Numbered from the stretch's first letter, positions 12,527 to 21,025 are shown. The stretch is DNA of 64,000 bases from Haloarcula amylolytica JCM 13557 (GCF_000336615.1 NZ_AOLW01000050.1:14030-78029); one strand, 5' to 3'. Translations and numbers: made by a program. Notes: a model not told the origin generated them from the sequence alone.

Positions 12527-12735
12527 GAAAGTGGTTGTGTGTCTATTCGTCTGTGGGTGCGAGGACGAAAGCGACCGCTCGCTGCCGTCCTCGCAGGGGC
12601 GTGCTTCGACTGTCAGCTCAGTCTCGAATGCCACACCGGTCCATGCAGGTTCCAGACCCTTCCGGGCCCGTTGCAGCCGACAGCATTGTCGACCGCGTGT
12701 GCCTGCCTCGATGGGCATCCGACCGCTTTGTCTGA
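12527..12735 (-). ncRNA. Possible structured RNA(s) in the widest array spacer
   Basis: A 209-base spacer with no tRNA. At 12558-12595 a perfect 10-bp stem (TGCGAGGACG/CGTCCTCGCA) encloses an inner AGCGA/TCGCT stem. Further hairpins include CGACA-GCAT-TGTCG near 12678. No open frame looks like protein. I infer one or more small RNAs, but no known class is recognised. Confidence 0.4.
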
Positions 12736-12808
12736 CGCCGACGTCGGGATTTGAACCCGAATCTCGGCCGTGACAGGACCGTATGCTTCCGAATTACACC
12801 ACGTCGGC
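12736..12808 (-). tRNA. tRNA-Asp(GTC)
   Basis: Acceptor GCCGACG/CGTCGGC, anticodon stem CGGTC/GGCCG with loop CTGTCAC (GTC), T-arm TCGGG-TTCAAAT-CCCGA, discriminator G as expected for Asp. Confidence 0.93.
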
Positions 12809-12821
12809 ACGCGATGGCTAT

Positions 12822-12895
12822 CGCCCCGGGGAGAATCGAACTCCCGACCTCGGGATCCAAAGTCCCGCGTCCCTCGCCAACGGAGACTCCGGGGC
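12822..12895 (-). tRNA. tRNA-Gln(TTG)
   Basis: Acceptor GCCCCGG/CCGGGGC, D-stem TCTC/GGGA, anticodon stem CGGGA/TCCCG with loop CTTTGGA (TTG), T-arm GGGAG-TTCGATT-CTCCC, discriminator G. First tRNA of the array in transcription order. Confidence 0.93.
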
Positions 12896-13115
12896 TGCGC
12901 AGCGCCGCCGCTATCTGTGGCTGTTGTGTGCTCGTGACGGCGCTGTGGTCGGCCCACAACGGTCACAGGTCCGCACCGCTATCTGGTGCGAACAGAGTCA
13001 ACGTGCCGCGAGCGCGCCTGCCAGCTCGCCCGAGATGGACGACACTAGCAAGCTTGAGCAGGCGGCAGGCCCGTGTTCCCCGGCTCCGAGCGGGTAGTCC
13101 GCGTGAGGAGCCGCG
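12896..13115. other. Leader-like region between the 57-aa ORF and tRNA-Gln
   Basis: 220 bases with hairpin-forming repeats, for example GCACC-GCTATCT-GGTGC near 12974 and GCCTGCC/GGCAGGC around 13020-13075, but no gene-like frame. It may be the long 5' leader of the tRNA transcript. Confidence 0.35.
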
Positions 13116-13289
13116 TTATGCGGGCGATGACATCCGGACATCACCGGACGGAATCGCGCCGAGTTGCTCGACGGCATATTCCATCCAGGAATTACTGTCC
13201 GGTTCCACACGCTGACCGCGTAGCAAACATGGGCCACCCGCAGCTATCGGTAGGGATGCGAGTCGCGGAGTGGGTTTAGCAGTCAGCAT
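13116..13289 (-). CDS. 57-aa hypothetical protein at the head of the tRNA array
   Basis: ATG at 13289 with Shine-Dalgarno GAGGTG 7 bases upstream and a TATA-like element further up; stop TAA at 13116-13118. The second half (GQRVEPDSNSWMEYAVEQLG) is acidic and protein-like; the first half is less typical. No family recognised. It is the first feature of the minus-strand unit that continues into the tRNA array, so it could be a small regulator or a leader peptide. Short length keeps confidence moderate. Confidence 0.5.
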   Translation of the reverse strand: MLTAKPTPRLASLPIAAGGPCLLRGQRVEPDSNSWMEYAVEQLGAIPSGDVRMSSPA

Positions 13290-13296
13290 GTCGAGT

Positions 13297-13322
13297 CACC
13301 TCGTCTGTGAGTCTAATTATTC
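13297..13322 (-). promoter_or_regulatory. Candidate promoter and RBS of the tRNA/Ro60 island
   Basis: TATA-like GAATAATTAGAC at 13311-13322 followed by GAGGTG at 13297-13302, just upstream of the 57-aa ORF. This is the best promoter I see upstream of the whole minus-strand array. Confidence 0.45.
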
Positions 13323-13655
13323 GTCATGACCCGGGGTGTATTAATTCTGAGCGAGGTATGTTACGAATAGGCACAGGGACTGGCGAGCTGAGATCAGAGC
13401 AGCGGCAGATGCCCCTGATATCGCGTCGTCACGAATAGCACAGATTGTGGAGTCGAGAGCAAGTCGGCCTCCACATTTTTATAGGAGAACTCATATGATA
13501 TATGCGGACCGCCGGACGGAGGAACCCCCCGTGCAACAGACGAACGAGTTACCGAATTTCCGTCGCGCCGAAAATCGACGCTCTAGAGGCGATTCTGTCG
13601 ATAGAAGGTTTGAGGCGGCAGAATACTGTCGGTTACAGTCCGTACGCACCGCGTA
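13323..13655. other. Intergenic region between the array and the downstream tRNA-Val
   Basis: 333 bases. A plus-strand TATA-like element, CATTTTTATAGG, lies near 13475-13486, but no convincing gene follows; frames running through it merely read the tRNA-Val antisense. Nothing else is recognised. If the array is an island, its boundary probably lies here, next to the tRNA-Val 3' end. Confidence 0.35.
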
Positions 13656-13730
13656 TGGGTTGGGGCGGATTCGAACCGCCGACTTCCTCCGTGTGAAGGA
13701 GGTATCATAACCGAACTAGATCACCAACCC
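13656..13730 (-). tRNA. tRNA-Val(CAC), probable core-genome copy
   Basis: Acceptor GGGTTGG/CCAACCC, anticodon stem CCTCC/GGAGG with loop TTCACAC (CAC), T-arm GGCGG-TTCGAAT-CCGCC, discriminator A. It has its own upstream AT-rich region (CTTAAG near 13762). Its 3' end faces the tRNA/Ro60 island, the usual side for tRNA-targeted integration. Confidence 0.93.
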
Positions 13731-13778
13731 GATACACTCGACTCTATTCGAGCGTATCCCTTAAGAATTGCTTTCCGA

Positions 13779-14048
13779 CTACGCTTCCGGCTCTTCCTTC
13801 CCGCGGTACTCGCCGATCTTTTTGCGGGCGTCAGCGATCGCTTCCTCGGCTTCGCCTTCGGCTTTCCCCTGCAGTTCTTTCAGGTCAGCCTTGACGGCCT
13901 CCAGTCGGCTGGGTTCGGGCTCGGCTTCCTTCCCAGTAAGCTCTCGGAACCGTTCCTCGACCGGTTCGAGTTCTTCCTTGACGCCCTTGGTGGCGGTCTT
14001 GCCGGCGCGCTTCAGGTAGTATCGTGCGTCTTCGAAGTGCTTGTTCAT
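13779..14048 (-). CDS. Small helical haloarchaeal protein (DUF7553-like)
   Basis: 89 aa from ATG at 14048. Sequence such as MNKHFEDARYYLKRAGKTAT and long runs of Glu/Lys/Ala predict an almost wholly alpha-helical, charged protein, probably a short coiled coil. I associate this start with a conserved haloarchaeal family of unknown function (DUF7553), from memory. A longer upstream frame is unsupported. It stands alone between tRNA-Val and the MBL hydrolase. Confidence 0.7.
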   Translation of the reverse strand: MNKHFEDARYYLKRAGKTATKGVKEELEPVEERFRELTGKEAEPEPSRLEAVKADLKELQGKAEGEAEEAIADARKKIGEYRGKEEPEA

Positions 14049-14196
14049 ATATGACCTTACGCGAAGGACGAATATATCTCTTGTGCCCGGAACACAGTCC
14101 CCAATCACGGCTGATCGAGGGACTGCGAGCGGCCACGATGGTAAACGTGTCCCGCGGGTACGAACTGTTTTGCGCCGGCACCTGCAACGGGGAGAC

Positions 14197-15144
14197 ATGT
14201 TCACACGGGTATCGATTCCCACGCCGTTTCAGGTCGGGCCAGTCAATGCATATATCGCGCGACGAACCATCGTCGATCCGGGACCCGACAGCGAGGAAGC
14301 GTGGTCGCGTCTGGTTGAGGCGCTTGAAGCACGCGAGCTGTCGCCGGATGACATCGAGCAGGTACTGGTCACACATCCGCATCCGGACCATTTCGGCATG
14401 GCAAACCGGTTCGCCGAGCGGGGGGCGCGTGTCCTCGCCAGCGAGCCGGCAGCCGATATCATGCGCGATTTCGCGGCGCAGCTACACACTGAACAGTCCT
14501 ATTTCGCGGATTTCTTCGAGCGGTGTGGCGTCTCACGCGAGACTGCCGAGACGGTCACACAGCTACCGGAAGCGTTCCTGCCCTACGCCCAGAGCGTCGA
14601 TACCGACCGCGCGCTCGCGGCTGGTGATATCGCTACCGTCGACGACACAGAACTCACGGTCGACACCGTACAGGGCCACTCCGCCGGCGAAATCATCTTC
14701 TCGTACGACTTTCAGGGTCGCCGTGAGGCGATCGTCGGCGACAACGTGCTGGGCGACATCACGCCCAACCCGTTCCTGCAGGTGCCCGACGAGAGCGGGA
14801 CGCGCCCGCGGGTGCTGCCGGCGTTCAACGACTCGCTCCGGTGGCTCCGCGAGCAGGGCCACGACCGTTTTCTCACCGGCCACCGCGAGCCCGTTGCATC
14901 ACCGCAGGAACGCATCGACGACATCCTCGCGGAACACGACCAGCGCACCGCGGAGGTCGCCGACATCGTCTCCGGCGGGGCGACGACACCCAGTGACGTG
15001 ATGACGGCGCTGTTCGGGGACCTGCCCGCTACGGAGTACTTCGCTGGGATGAGCGAGGCTGTCGGCCACCTGGACGTACTCGAAGTCACCGACCGCGTCG
15101 AGAAGCGCGAGAGTGGCGGCGTGTTCGTCTACGAGTCGGCGTAA
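14197..15144 (+). CDS. MBL-fold metallohydrolase
   Basis: 315 aa from ATG at 14197 with GGGGAG just upstream; the longer frame from 14041 lacks family-like sequence. The metal-binding motif THPHPDHFGMA (HxHxDH) lies near residue 70, followed by a QGHSAGEI His and DNVLGD Asp as in the glyoxalase II/lactamase-B fold. The C-terminal part resembles the winged-helix tail of the LACTB2-like group. Probably a cytoplasmic hydrolase; substrate unknown. Confidence 0.85.
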   Translation: MFTRVSIPTPFQVGPVNAYIARRTIVDPGPDSEEAWSRLVEALEARELSPDDIEQVLVTHPHPDHFGMANRFAERGARVLASEPAADIMRDFAAQLHTEQSYFADFFERCGVSRETAETVTQLPEAFLPYAQSVDTDRALAAGDIATVDDTELTVDTVQGHSAGEIIFSYDFQGRREAIVGDNVLGDITPNPFLQVPDESGTRPRVLPAFNDSLRWLREQGHDRFLTGHREPVASPQERIDDILAEHDQRTAEVADIVSGGATTPSDVMTALFGDLPATEYFAGMSEAVGHLDVLEVTDRVEKRESGGVFVYESA

Positions 15145-15185
15145 GCCTCGCTAACAAGCGTGTGAGAAAGAAAATAGCCAGGCGT

Positions 15186-16736
15186 CTACAGCAACTGCGC
15201 TGCCTGGAACGCGATCTCGGAGACGCGGTTGAAGCCGGGCAGCAGGAGCACCGTCACGATGGCGGCGCCCACCACAGCGGTGTACAGCCCCATCGGGTAC
15301 GACTCGATGGTCCGGCTGCCGGTCGGTTCCTCGATCCACATCGCCTTGACGACGCGGGAGTAGTAGAACAGGCTGAGCGCGCTGTTGATGATGAGCGCGG
15401 CGGCCAGCGACCACGCGCTGACGTTGAGCGTCGCCTGGAACAGGTAGAACTTCGAGAAGAACCCACCGCCGATCGGCAGGCCGGCGAGGCTGAACAGGAA
15501 CACCGTCATCGCCGCGCAGGCGACTGGTGCTTCCTTGCCGAGGCCGTTGTAGTCCTCGAAGCGGCGGCCGACGCCCCAGTACTCGGCCAGCGCGATGAAC
15601 AGGAACGCGCCCGTGTTCATGAAGCCGTAGACGAGCAGGTGGGACATCCCCGCACTCATGCTGAGACTCAGGCCCTCACCGGAACCGGACACGGCGGCGA
15701 GTCCGATGAGGACGTAGCCGGCGTGGCCGACACTGGAGTAGGCCAGCATCCGCTTGACCGTCTCCTGGGTCGCGGCGGCGAAGTTCCCGACGAACATCGT
15801 CGCGATGGCGAGGATCTGGAACGCCATCACCCAGTTGATCGCGCCGCCGGCGGCGAGCAGGTCACCGATCGGGAAGGCGACGGCGAAGACGCGGAACGCC
15901 AGCACGAAGCCGGCGGCCTTCGACGCCGAGGAGAGGAACGCCGAGATCGGCGCCGGCGCGCCCTCGTACGCTTCGGGTGCCCAGAAGTGGAACGGCACGG
16001 AGGCCGTCTTGAACGCGACGCCGCCGATAATCATCAGGATACCGACGCCGAGGATAGCCATCGGGACGGCCGGATCGCCGGACTGTGCCTGTATCGAGCC
16101 GTCGACGATGGTCTGGACCGTGCCGCTGGAAATGGCTGTCGCGACACCGTCGAACCGAAGCACGCCCGTCGCGGCGTACACCAGCGAGATGCCGTAGGCG
16201 AGAATCGCCGAGGACACCGCGCCGATGAGGAAGTACTTCAGCCCGGCTTCGACGCTTCCCTTGTTGTGCTTGAGGAAGGCGACGAGCGCGTAGGACGGCA
16301 GCGACACCAGTTCGAGGGCGATGAACGCCGTCGCCAGGCTGTTGGCCGCGCTCAGGAGACTCATCCCGGTCGCGGACAGCAGCACCAGCGAGAAGAACTC
16401 GGCCTGGTAGTCGTGGCCGGCGATGTAGTCGTAGCTCGCAAGCACGACCAGCGTCGTGACACTGCCGACGATGGCCATGAAGAACAGGGCCATCTGGTCG
16501 ACGACGAGCTGATTGTTGAACAGCGCGACGCCAGTGCTATCGGCGATTCCAGTGCCGGCGGTGATGAACCAGCCGGCGAACCCGAAGGAAAGCAGGGAGC
16601 CGATTCCCGAGATCCCGGCCAGCAGTCCCGTGTTCGTCGAGTCCGGGTCGATCGAGTCCGCTAGCAGCAACACCAGAGAGGCGAGGCCCAGCGAAAGTGC
16701 CGGGGCGAGCGCCATCCAGTCAGGAAGTGCGACCAT
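15186..16736 (-). CDS. nuoN: NADH dehydrogenase-like complex subunit N
   Basis: 516 aa polytopic membrane protein of the proton antiporter-like family (proton-translocating NuoN). Features include the conserved helix with the charged residue in the KHNKGSVEAGLKYFLIGAVS segment and GHAGYVLIGLAAVSG. Last gene of the minus-strand Nuo operon, starting directly at the stop of nuoM. Confidence 0.95.
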   Translation of the reverse strand: MVALPDWMALAPALSLGLASLVLLLADSIDPDSTNTGLLAGISGIGSLLSFGFAGWFITAGTGIADSTGVALFNNQLVVDQMALFFMAIVGSVTTLVVLASYDYIAGHDYQAEFFSLVLLSATGMSLLSAANSLATAFIALELVSLPSYALVAFLKHNKGSVEAGLKYFLIGAVSSAILAYGISLVYAATGVLRFDGVATAISSGTVQTIVDGSIQAQSGDPAVPMAILGVGILMIIGGVAFKTASVPFHFWAPEAYEGAPAPISAFLSSASKAAGFVLAFRVFAVAFPIGDLLAAGGAINWVMAFQILAIATMFVGNFAAATQETVKRMLAYSSVGHAGYVLIGLAAVSGSGEGLSLSMSAGMSHLLVYGFMNTGAFLFIALAEYWGVGRRFEDYNGLGKEAPVACAAMTVFLFSLAGLPIGGGFFSKFYLFQATLNVSAWSLAAALIINSALSLFYYSRVVKAMWIEEPTGSRTIESYPMGLYTAVVGAAIVTVLLLPGFNRVSEIAFQAAQLL

Positions 16737-18272
16737 CTATGCACCACCTCCGATCTCGAGAACCGGTGAAATCGAGTCCTGTATCATGGCAAAGGAGAGA
16801 TCCGGTGCGACACCGAGTGCGATGACCAGCAGGAGCAACACGGCCAGCGGCGCGACGTCGTGGAACGCGGCCGGGCTGACCTCGTAATCCGTCTCCAGAC
16901 TGAAGGCCCCGAACAGCGTGCGCTGCATGGCCCACAGCAGGTAGCCGGCCACGATGACGATGCCGAACATCGCCAGCGAGGTCAGCACGGGCGCGGCCCC
17001 GCCAAGCGTCGGTGCGTTGAACGACCCCTGGAAGATGAAGTACTCCCCGGCGAAGCCGGCCATCAGCGGCAGGCCCATGTAACCGAATGCGGCGGCGACG
17101 AAGATGCCGACGGTCCATGGCATCCGGTCCGCGAGGCCGGACATATCGCCGACCATGCGCGTGTGCGTCGTGTTGTAGATGACACCGACACACATGAACA
17201 TCAGCCCCGAGATGAGGCCGTGGGCGATCATCTGGAAAGTCGCCCCGCCCATGCCGTAGGGCGTGAACGCGACCAGGCCCAGGATGACGTAGCCCATCGA
17301 GGAAATCGAGGAGTAGGCGACGATGCGCTTGAGGTCGCGCTGTGCCAGCGCGAGCATCGCGCCGTAGATGACGCTGACGACGCCGATGATAGCCAGCGGC
17401 ACGGCGAGCTGGCGCGCCGTGTCAGCGAGCATCGTGAAGTTGAACCGCAGCAGTGCGTAGGTCCCCATCTTCAGGAGGACGCCGGCCAGCATGACCGACA
17501 CCGGCGTCGGGGCCTCGACGTGTGCGTCGGGCAGCCATGTGTGCAGCGGGAAGACGGGCACCTTCACCGCGAACCCGAAGAACATCATGATGAACGAGAT
17601 GGTCATCAGGTTCATGCCGGCGATGGTCGGCAGGCCGCTTGCGGTGCGGAACGCCTCGGCCATCGCGGGCAGGGACAGCGACGTGAGGTCGGTGCTGAAC
17701 ACGAGTGCGAACAGACCCGCGAACATGATCAGCGACGCCACGTTCGTATAGACGAAGAACTTGATCGCGGCGTACTTCCGACGCGGCCCGCCCCAGATAC
17801 CGATGAGCAGGTACATCGGGATAAGGACGCCCTCCCAGAAGACGAACCAGAGGAAGAAATCGAGCGCGGAGAACACGCCGATGAGGCTCACTTCCATGAA
17901 CAGCATCAGTCCGTAGAACTGGGACTGGCGCTCGTCGATTGGCGTCCACGCGGACACGATGGCGAGCGTCGTCAGCACTGTCGTCAGCGCGAGCAGCGGC
18001 ATACTGATGCCGTCGAGGCCGACGTAGTACGACACTTCCAGCTCACCCAGCGTGATCCACGGGAGCTGCTGGCCGAACGCGATGTCGGCGGGCGACAGCA
18101 GCGCGTTGCCCGTCCCGCCGTACTGCGTGAGGTACACCCAGTACATGTAGATGCTGCCAAGCGCCGGAACCGCACTGATAGCCGCGGCGAGCTTTCCGGC
18201 GTACCGGTCAGGCGAGAGGAACACGAGGCCGGTTCCCAGCAGGGTCACGAGCAGGAGCGCGGCAACCCACAT
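16737..18272 (-). CDS. nuoM: NADH dehydrogenase-like complex subunit M
   Basis: 511 aa, about 14 membrane helices. Antiporter-like core with FFLWFVFWEGVLIPMYLLIG, FPLHTWLPDAHVEAPTPVSV and IVAYSSISSMGYV. Together with NuoL and NuoN it forms the proton-pumping arm of complex I. Adjoins nuoL and nuoN without gaps, so co-translated. Confidence 0.96.
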   Translation of the reverse strand: MWVAALLLVTLLGTGLVFLSPDRYAGKLAAAISAVPALGSIYMYWVYLTQYGGTGNALLSPADIAFGQQLPWITLGELEVSYYVGLDGISMPLLALTTVLTTLAIVSAWTPIDERQSQFYGLMLFMEVSLIGVFSALDFFLWFVFWEGVLIPMYLLIGIWGGPRRKYAAIKFFVYTNVASLIMFAGLFALVFSTDLTSLSLPAMAEAFRTASGLPTIAGMNLMTISFIMMFFGFAVKVPVFPLHTWLPDAHVEAPTPVSVMLAGVLLKMGTYALLRFNFTMLADTARQLAVPLAIIGVVSVIYGAMLALAQRDLKRIVAYSSISSMGYVILGLVAFTPYGMGGATFQMIAHGLISGLMFMCVGVIYNTTHTRMVGDMSGLADRMPWTVGIFVAAAFGYMGLPLMAGFAGEYFIFQGSFNAPTLGGAAPVLTSLAMFGIVIVAGYLLWAMQRTLFGAFSLETDYEVSPAAFHDVAPLAVLLLLVIALGVAPDLSFAMIQDSISPVLEIGGGA

Positions 18273-20366
18273 CTAGAACCACCCTCCCATGATGCCGAAG
18301 GCGGCAAGCAAAAGCACGAGTCCAAGCGTCAGCAGCGTCGCGTAGTTGCTGACGACGCCGGACTGGATACGTCGGATGCGGCTGCCGCCGAACAGGCTCA
18401 CGCTGGAGATGCCGTTGACGACGCCGTCGACGACACCCTGGTCGAACTTGTTCATCACACGGGCGAGCGGGTAGGTGACACCCGTCGCGAGCCACACCTG
18501 ATATTCGTCTTGGTAGTAGTTGTGCATGAGTAGCGTCTTCAGACCGCCAAGCTTGTCCGTATGCTCGACCGGGTCAGCACCGGCATAGAGGGTCCGCGCG
18601 ACGAGCACACCGGCGAGTGCCAGCCCGAGCGAGACGCCTGCAGAAGCGAGCAGTGTCGGCGTCTCTCCAAGCGGGTAGCCCTTCACAACGTGTGAAACAT
18701 CGTGCAGGAGGCCCTCGTAGTGGTGCAGTCCAGTGTTGAGCGCCGCAGGCCAGCCACCGTTCTCCGGCCCGTTCAGCCACTTGTGGAGGAAGTCGATCTC
18801 AGCGCCGGTGAGTTTCGCGACCGGGGCCATGTTGATGAACCCGATCGTCGTGGCGAGAATCCCAAGCACCGTCAGCGGGCCCTTGACGTTCCAGCGGACG
18901 GGCTCGGGGTCGCGTGCGGTGTCCGAGCGGGCGTCGCCGTGGAAGGTCAGGTACACCATCCGGAAGGTGTAGAAGCCGGTGAAGAACACGGCCAGCAGCC
19001 CCATCGCGTACGCGATGAGGTAGGCCGTCCCGAGGCCGCCCTCAGTACCGAAGCCGTGGATGAGTGCCTCGTACAGCACCTCGTCCTTGGACCAGAAGCC
19101 GGCGAAGGGAACGATGCCGGCCAGTGCGAGCGAGCCGGCGAGGAACGTCCAGTAGGTCACCGGCATCCGGTCTTTCAGGCCGCCCATGTCCCACATGTTC
19201 TCGTTGTGGTGCATGGCGATGATGACCGACCCCGCGCCGAGGAACAGGAGCGCCTTGAACACGGCGTGGGTGGTCAGGTGGAAGACAGCGGCGATGTAGC
19301 CACCCGAGCCCAGCGCGAGCATCATGTACCCGTACTGGGAGATGGTGGAGTACGCGAGCACCTGTTTGATCTCCTGCTTGACGAGACCCATCGTCGCCGC
19401 GAACAGCGCGGTGAAGCCGCCGATGAGAGCAATGACGGCCAGCGCCGTCGGCGAGAGGGCGTAGAAACCGTACATACGTGCGACGAGGTACACACCGGCC
19501 GCGACCATCGTCGCCGCGTGGATCAGCGCTGAGACCGGCGTCGGACCTTCCATCGCGTCGGGCAGCCATGTGTGCAGCGGGAACTGCGCGGACTTGCCGA
19601 CGACACCGCCCAGCACGAGCAGGCCGAGCACGGTGAACCACTGCTGTGGCCCCATGCCGACCGTCTCAAGCATCGCGATGCCTGCCGTCTCGCCGTCGAC
19701 GATGGCGTGTTCGGCAAGCATCGGGAAGCTCTCGGCGACCACTTCGCCGCCCTGCGTAATGGGGGCGAAGAGACCGGTCCCGAAGGTGGCGAAGATGCCG
19801 ACGACGCCGATGAGGAAGAAGTAGTCACCGAAGCGGGTGACGAGGAACGCCTTCTTCGCGGCGCTCGGCGGGCCGTCGTCGCGGAACCAGAAGCCGATGA
19901 GCAGGTACGAGCACAGGCCCACCAGCTCGAAGAACATGAACGCCATCAGGAGGTTGTTGGCGACGACGAACCCGAGCATGCTCGCCGTGAACAGGCCGAG
20001 CCCGGCGTAATAGCGCGGGAGACCGGTCTCGCCCTCGTCGTTCATGTAGCCGAGCGAGAAGATGTGGACGAGGAACGAGATAAGACAGACGATGAGCAGC
20101 ATGAGCGCCGACAGCGGGTCCAGCAGGAGTCCGAAGTTGAGCTGGAGCGTCTCGACGCTCGTGGTCCACTGGTACAGTATCTCGTTGTGGACGTCGCCGC
20201 CGGCCACAGTCAGCGCGACCCAGATCGACAGCAGGAGCGATCCGCCCGTCGCGGTAATGCCCGCGAGCGCGCCGCCTTTCGGCATGCGGTCGCCGGCAAA
20301 CAGCGCGACGAGGAACGATACGAACGGCAGCAGGACAATCGCCGGAGCGTATGTGAATGCAGCCAT
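18273..20366 (-). CDS. nuoL: NADH dehydrogenase-like complex subunit L
   Basis: 697 aa, the largest antiporter-like subunit. Contains LVGLCSYLLIGFWF, FPLHTWLPDAMEGPTPVSAL and the C-terminal extension with the lateral helix region. It sits 3 bases from nuoK. Confidence 0.96.
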   Translation of the reverse strand: MAAFTYAPAIVLLPFVSFLVALFAGDRMPKGGALAGITATGGSLLLSIWVALTVAGGDVHNEILYQWTTSVETLQLNFGLLLDPLSALMLLIVCLISFLVHIFSLGYMNDEGETGLPRYYAGLGLFTASMLGFVVANNLLMAFMFFELVGLCSYLLIGFWFRDDGPPSAAKKAFLVTRFGDYFFLIGVVGIFATFGTGLFAPITQGGEVVAESFPMLAEHAIVDGETAGIAMLETVGMGPQQWFTVLGLLVLGGVVGKSAQFPLHTWLPDAMEGPTPVSALIHAATMVAAGVYLVARMYGFYALSPTALAVIALIGGFTALFAATMGLVKQEIKQVLAYSTISQYGYMMLALGSGGYIAAVFHLTTHAVFKALLFLGAGSVIIAMHHNENMWDMGGLKDRMPVTYWTFLAGSLALAGIVPFAGFWSKDEVLYEALIHGFGTEGGLGTAYLIAYAMGLLAVFFTGFYTFRMVYLTFHGDARSDTARDPEPVRWNVKGPLTVLGILATTIGFINMAPVAKLTGAEIDFLHKWLNGPENGGWPAALNTGLHHYEGLLHDVSHVVKGYPLGETPTLLASAGVSLGLALAGVLVARTLYAGADPVEHTDKLGGLKTLLMHNYYQDEYQVWLATGVTYPLARVMNKFDQGVVDGVVNGISSVSLFGGSRIRRIQSGVVSNYATLLTLGLVLLLAAFGIMGGWF

Positions 20367-20369
20367 CTG

Positions 20370-20672
20370 TTACCACCTCATCGTCGTCGCCTTCGTCACG
20401 TCCACGTCTGTGAAGTTGCGGTACAGGACCAGGATGATACCGATCCCGATGGCGACCTCTGCGGCGGCGAGTGCCATCGTGAACAGGCTGAACACCTGAC
20501 CGGTAAGGTTCCCGTGTTGCAGCGAGAACGCGACGAGGTTGATGTTCGCAGCGTTCAACATCAGCTCGACGGACATCAGGAAGATGAGCGCGTTCCGTCG
20601 CGTGAGGATGCCGAACAGGCCGATACAGAATATGGCCGCCGACAGGAGGAGGTACGTCTCAGCGGGAATCAC
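20370..20672 (-). CDS. nuoK: NADH dehydrogenase-like complex subunit K
   Basis: 100 aa, three membrane helices. Carries the conserved membrane Glu in MSVELMLNAANINLVAFS and the second Glu in AAAEVAIGIGI, both needed for proton transfer in the family. Overlaps the preceding nuoJ-type gene by 4 bases. Confidence 0.95.
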   Translation of the reverse strand: MIPAETYLLLSAAIFCIGLFGILTRRNALIFLMSVELMLNAANINLVAFSLQHGNLTGQVFSLFTMALAAAEVAIGIGIILVLYRNFTDVDVTKATTMRW

Positions 20673-21025
20673 GAGTCGTCACCTCCGTGGTGGGTGCCGC
20701 CATCGGCGACGACAGTCTCTTCCTCGTTGTCGCGTTTCGCCAGCATCAGCGCGCCGTCAAGGGCCGCGTCGAGGGCGATCGCGATGAGGATGAACGCGAC
20801 GAGGAATCCTTCGGCGGGAACGGCCGCGTCGCCGACCAGCAGGCCCGGCTCGATGTCGAACATCGCCGCGCCGAGGCTTTTGGTTATCGCCGCTCCCTCG
20901 CCGAAGCCCGCTGGCGCGGGAAACGAGACGCCCATGAACACTGCACCGAGAACGACGAACAGGGCGATTGCGGCCAGTCCAGCGACGAAACTCCCCTCCG
21001 TCTGTAGTTCGGGCTTTGTGGTCAT
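20669..21025 (-). CDS. nuoJ2: NuoJ, second (C-terminal) part
   Basis: 118 aa with membrane helices at residues ~12-35 and ~65-90. By position it is the second piece of the NuoJ subunit, which haloarchaea encode as two short genes. Sequence similarity alone is weak; assignment leans on operon order J1-J2-K. It overlaps both neighbours by 4 bases. Confidence 0.8.
   Translation of the reverse strand: MTTKPELQTEGSFVAGLAAIALFVVLGAVFMGVSFPAPAGFGEGAAITKSLGAAMFDIEPGLLVGDAAVPAEGFLVAFILIAIALDAALDGALMLAKRDNEEETVVADGGTHHGGDDS

Noticed and set aside
9032-12966. Many Arg/Ser/Pro-rich ORFs on both strands across the tRNA cluster
   Set aside because: They read through tRNA genes (repeated translations of T-arms such as GGFEP or GSNPS) and lack the acidic composition of haloarchaeal proteins.
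13502-13696. 64-aa plus-strand ORF after a TATA-like element
   Set aside because: Its C-terminal half is the antisense of tRNA-Val; composition is not protein-like.
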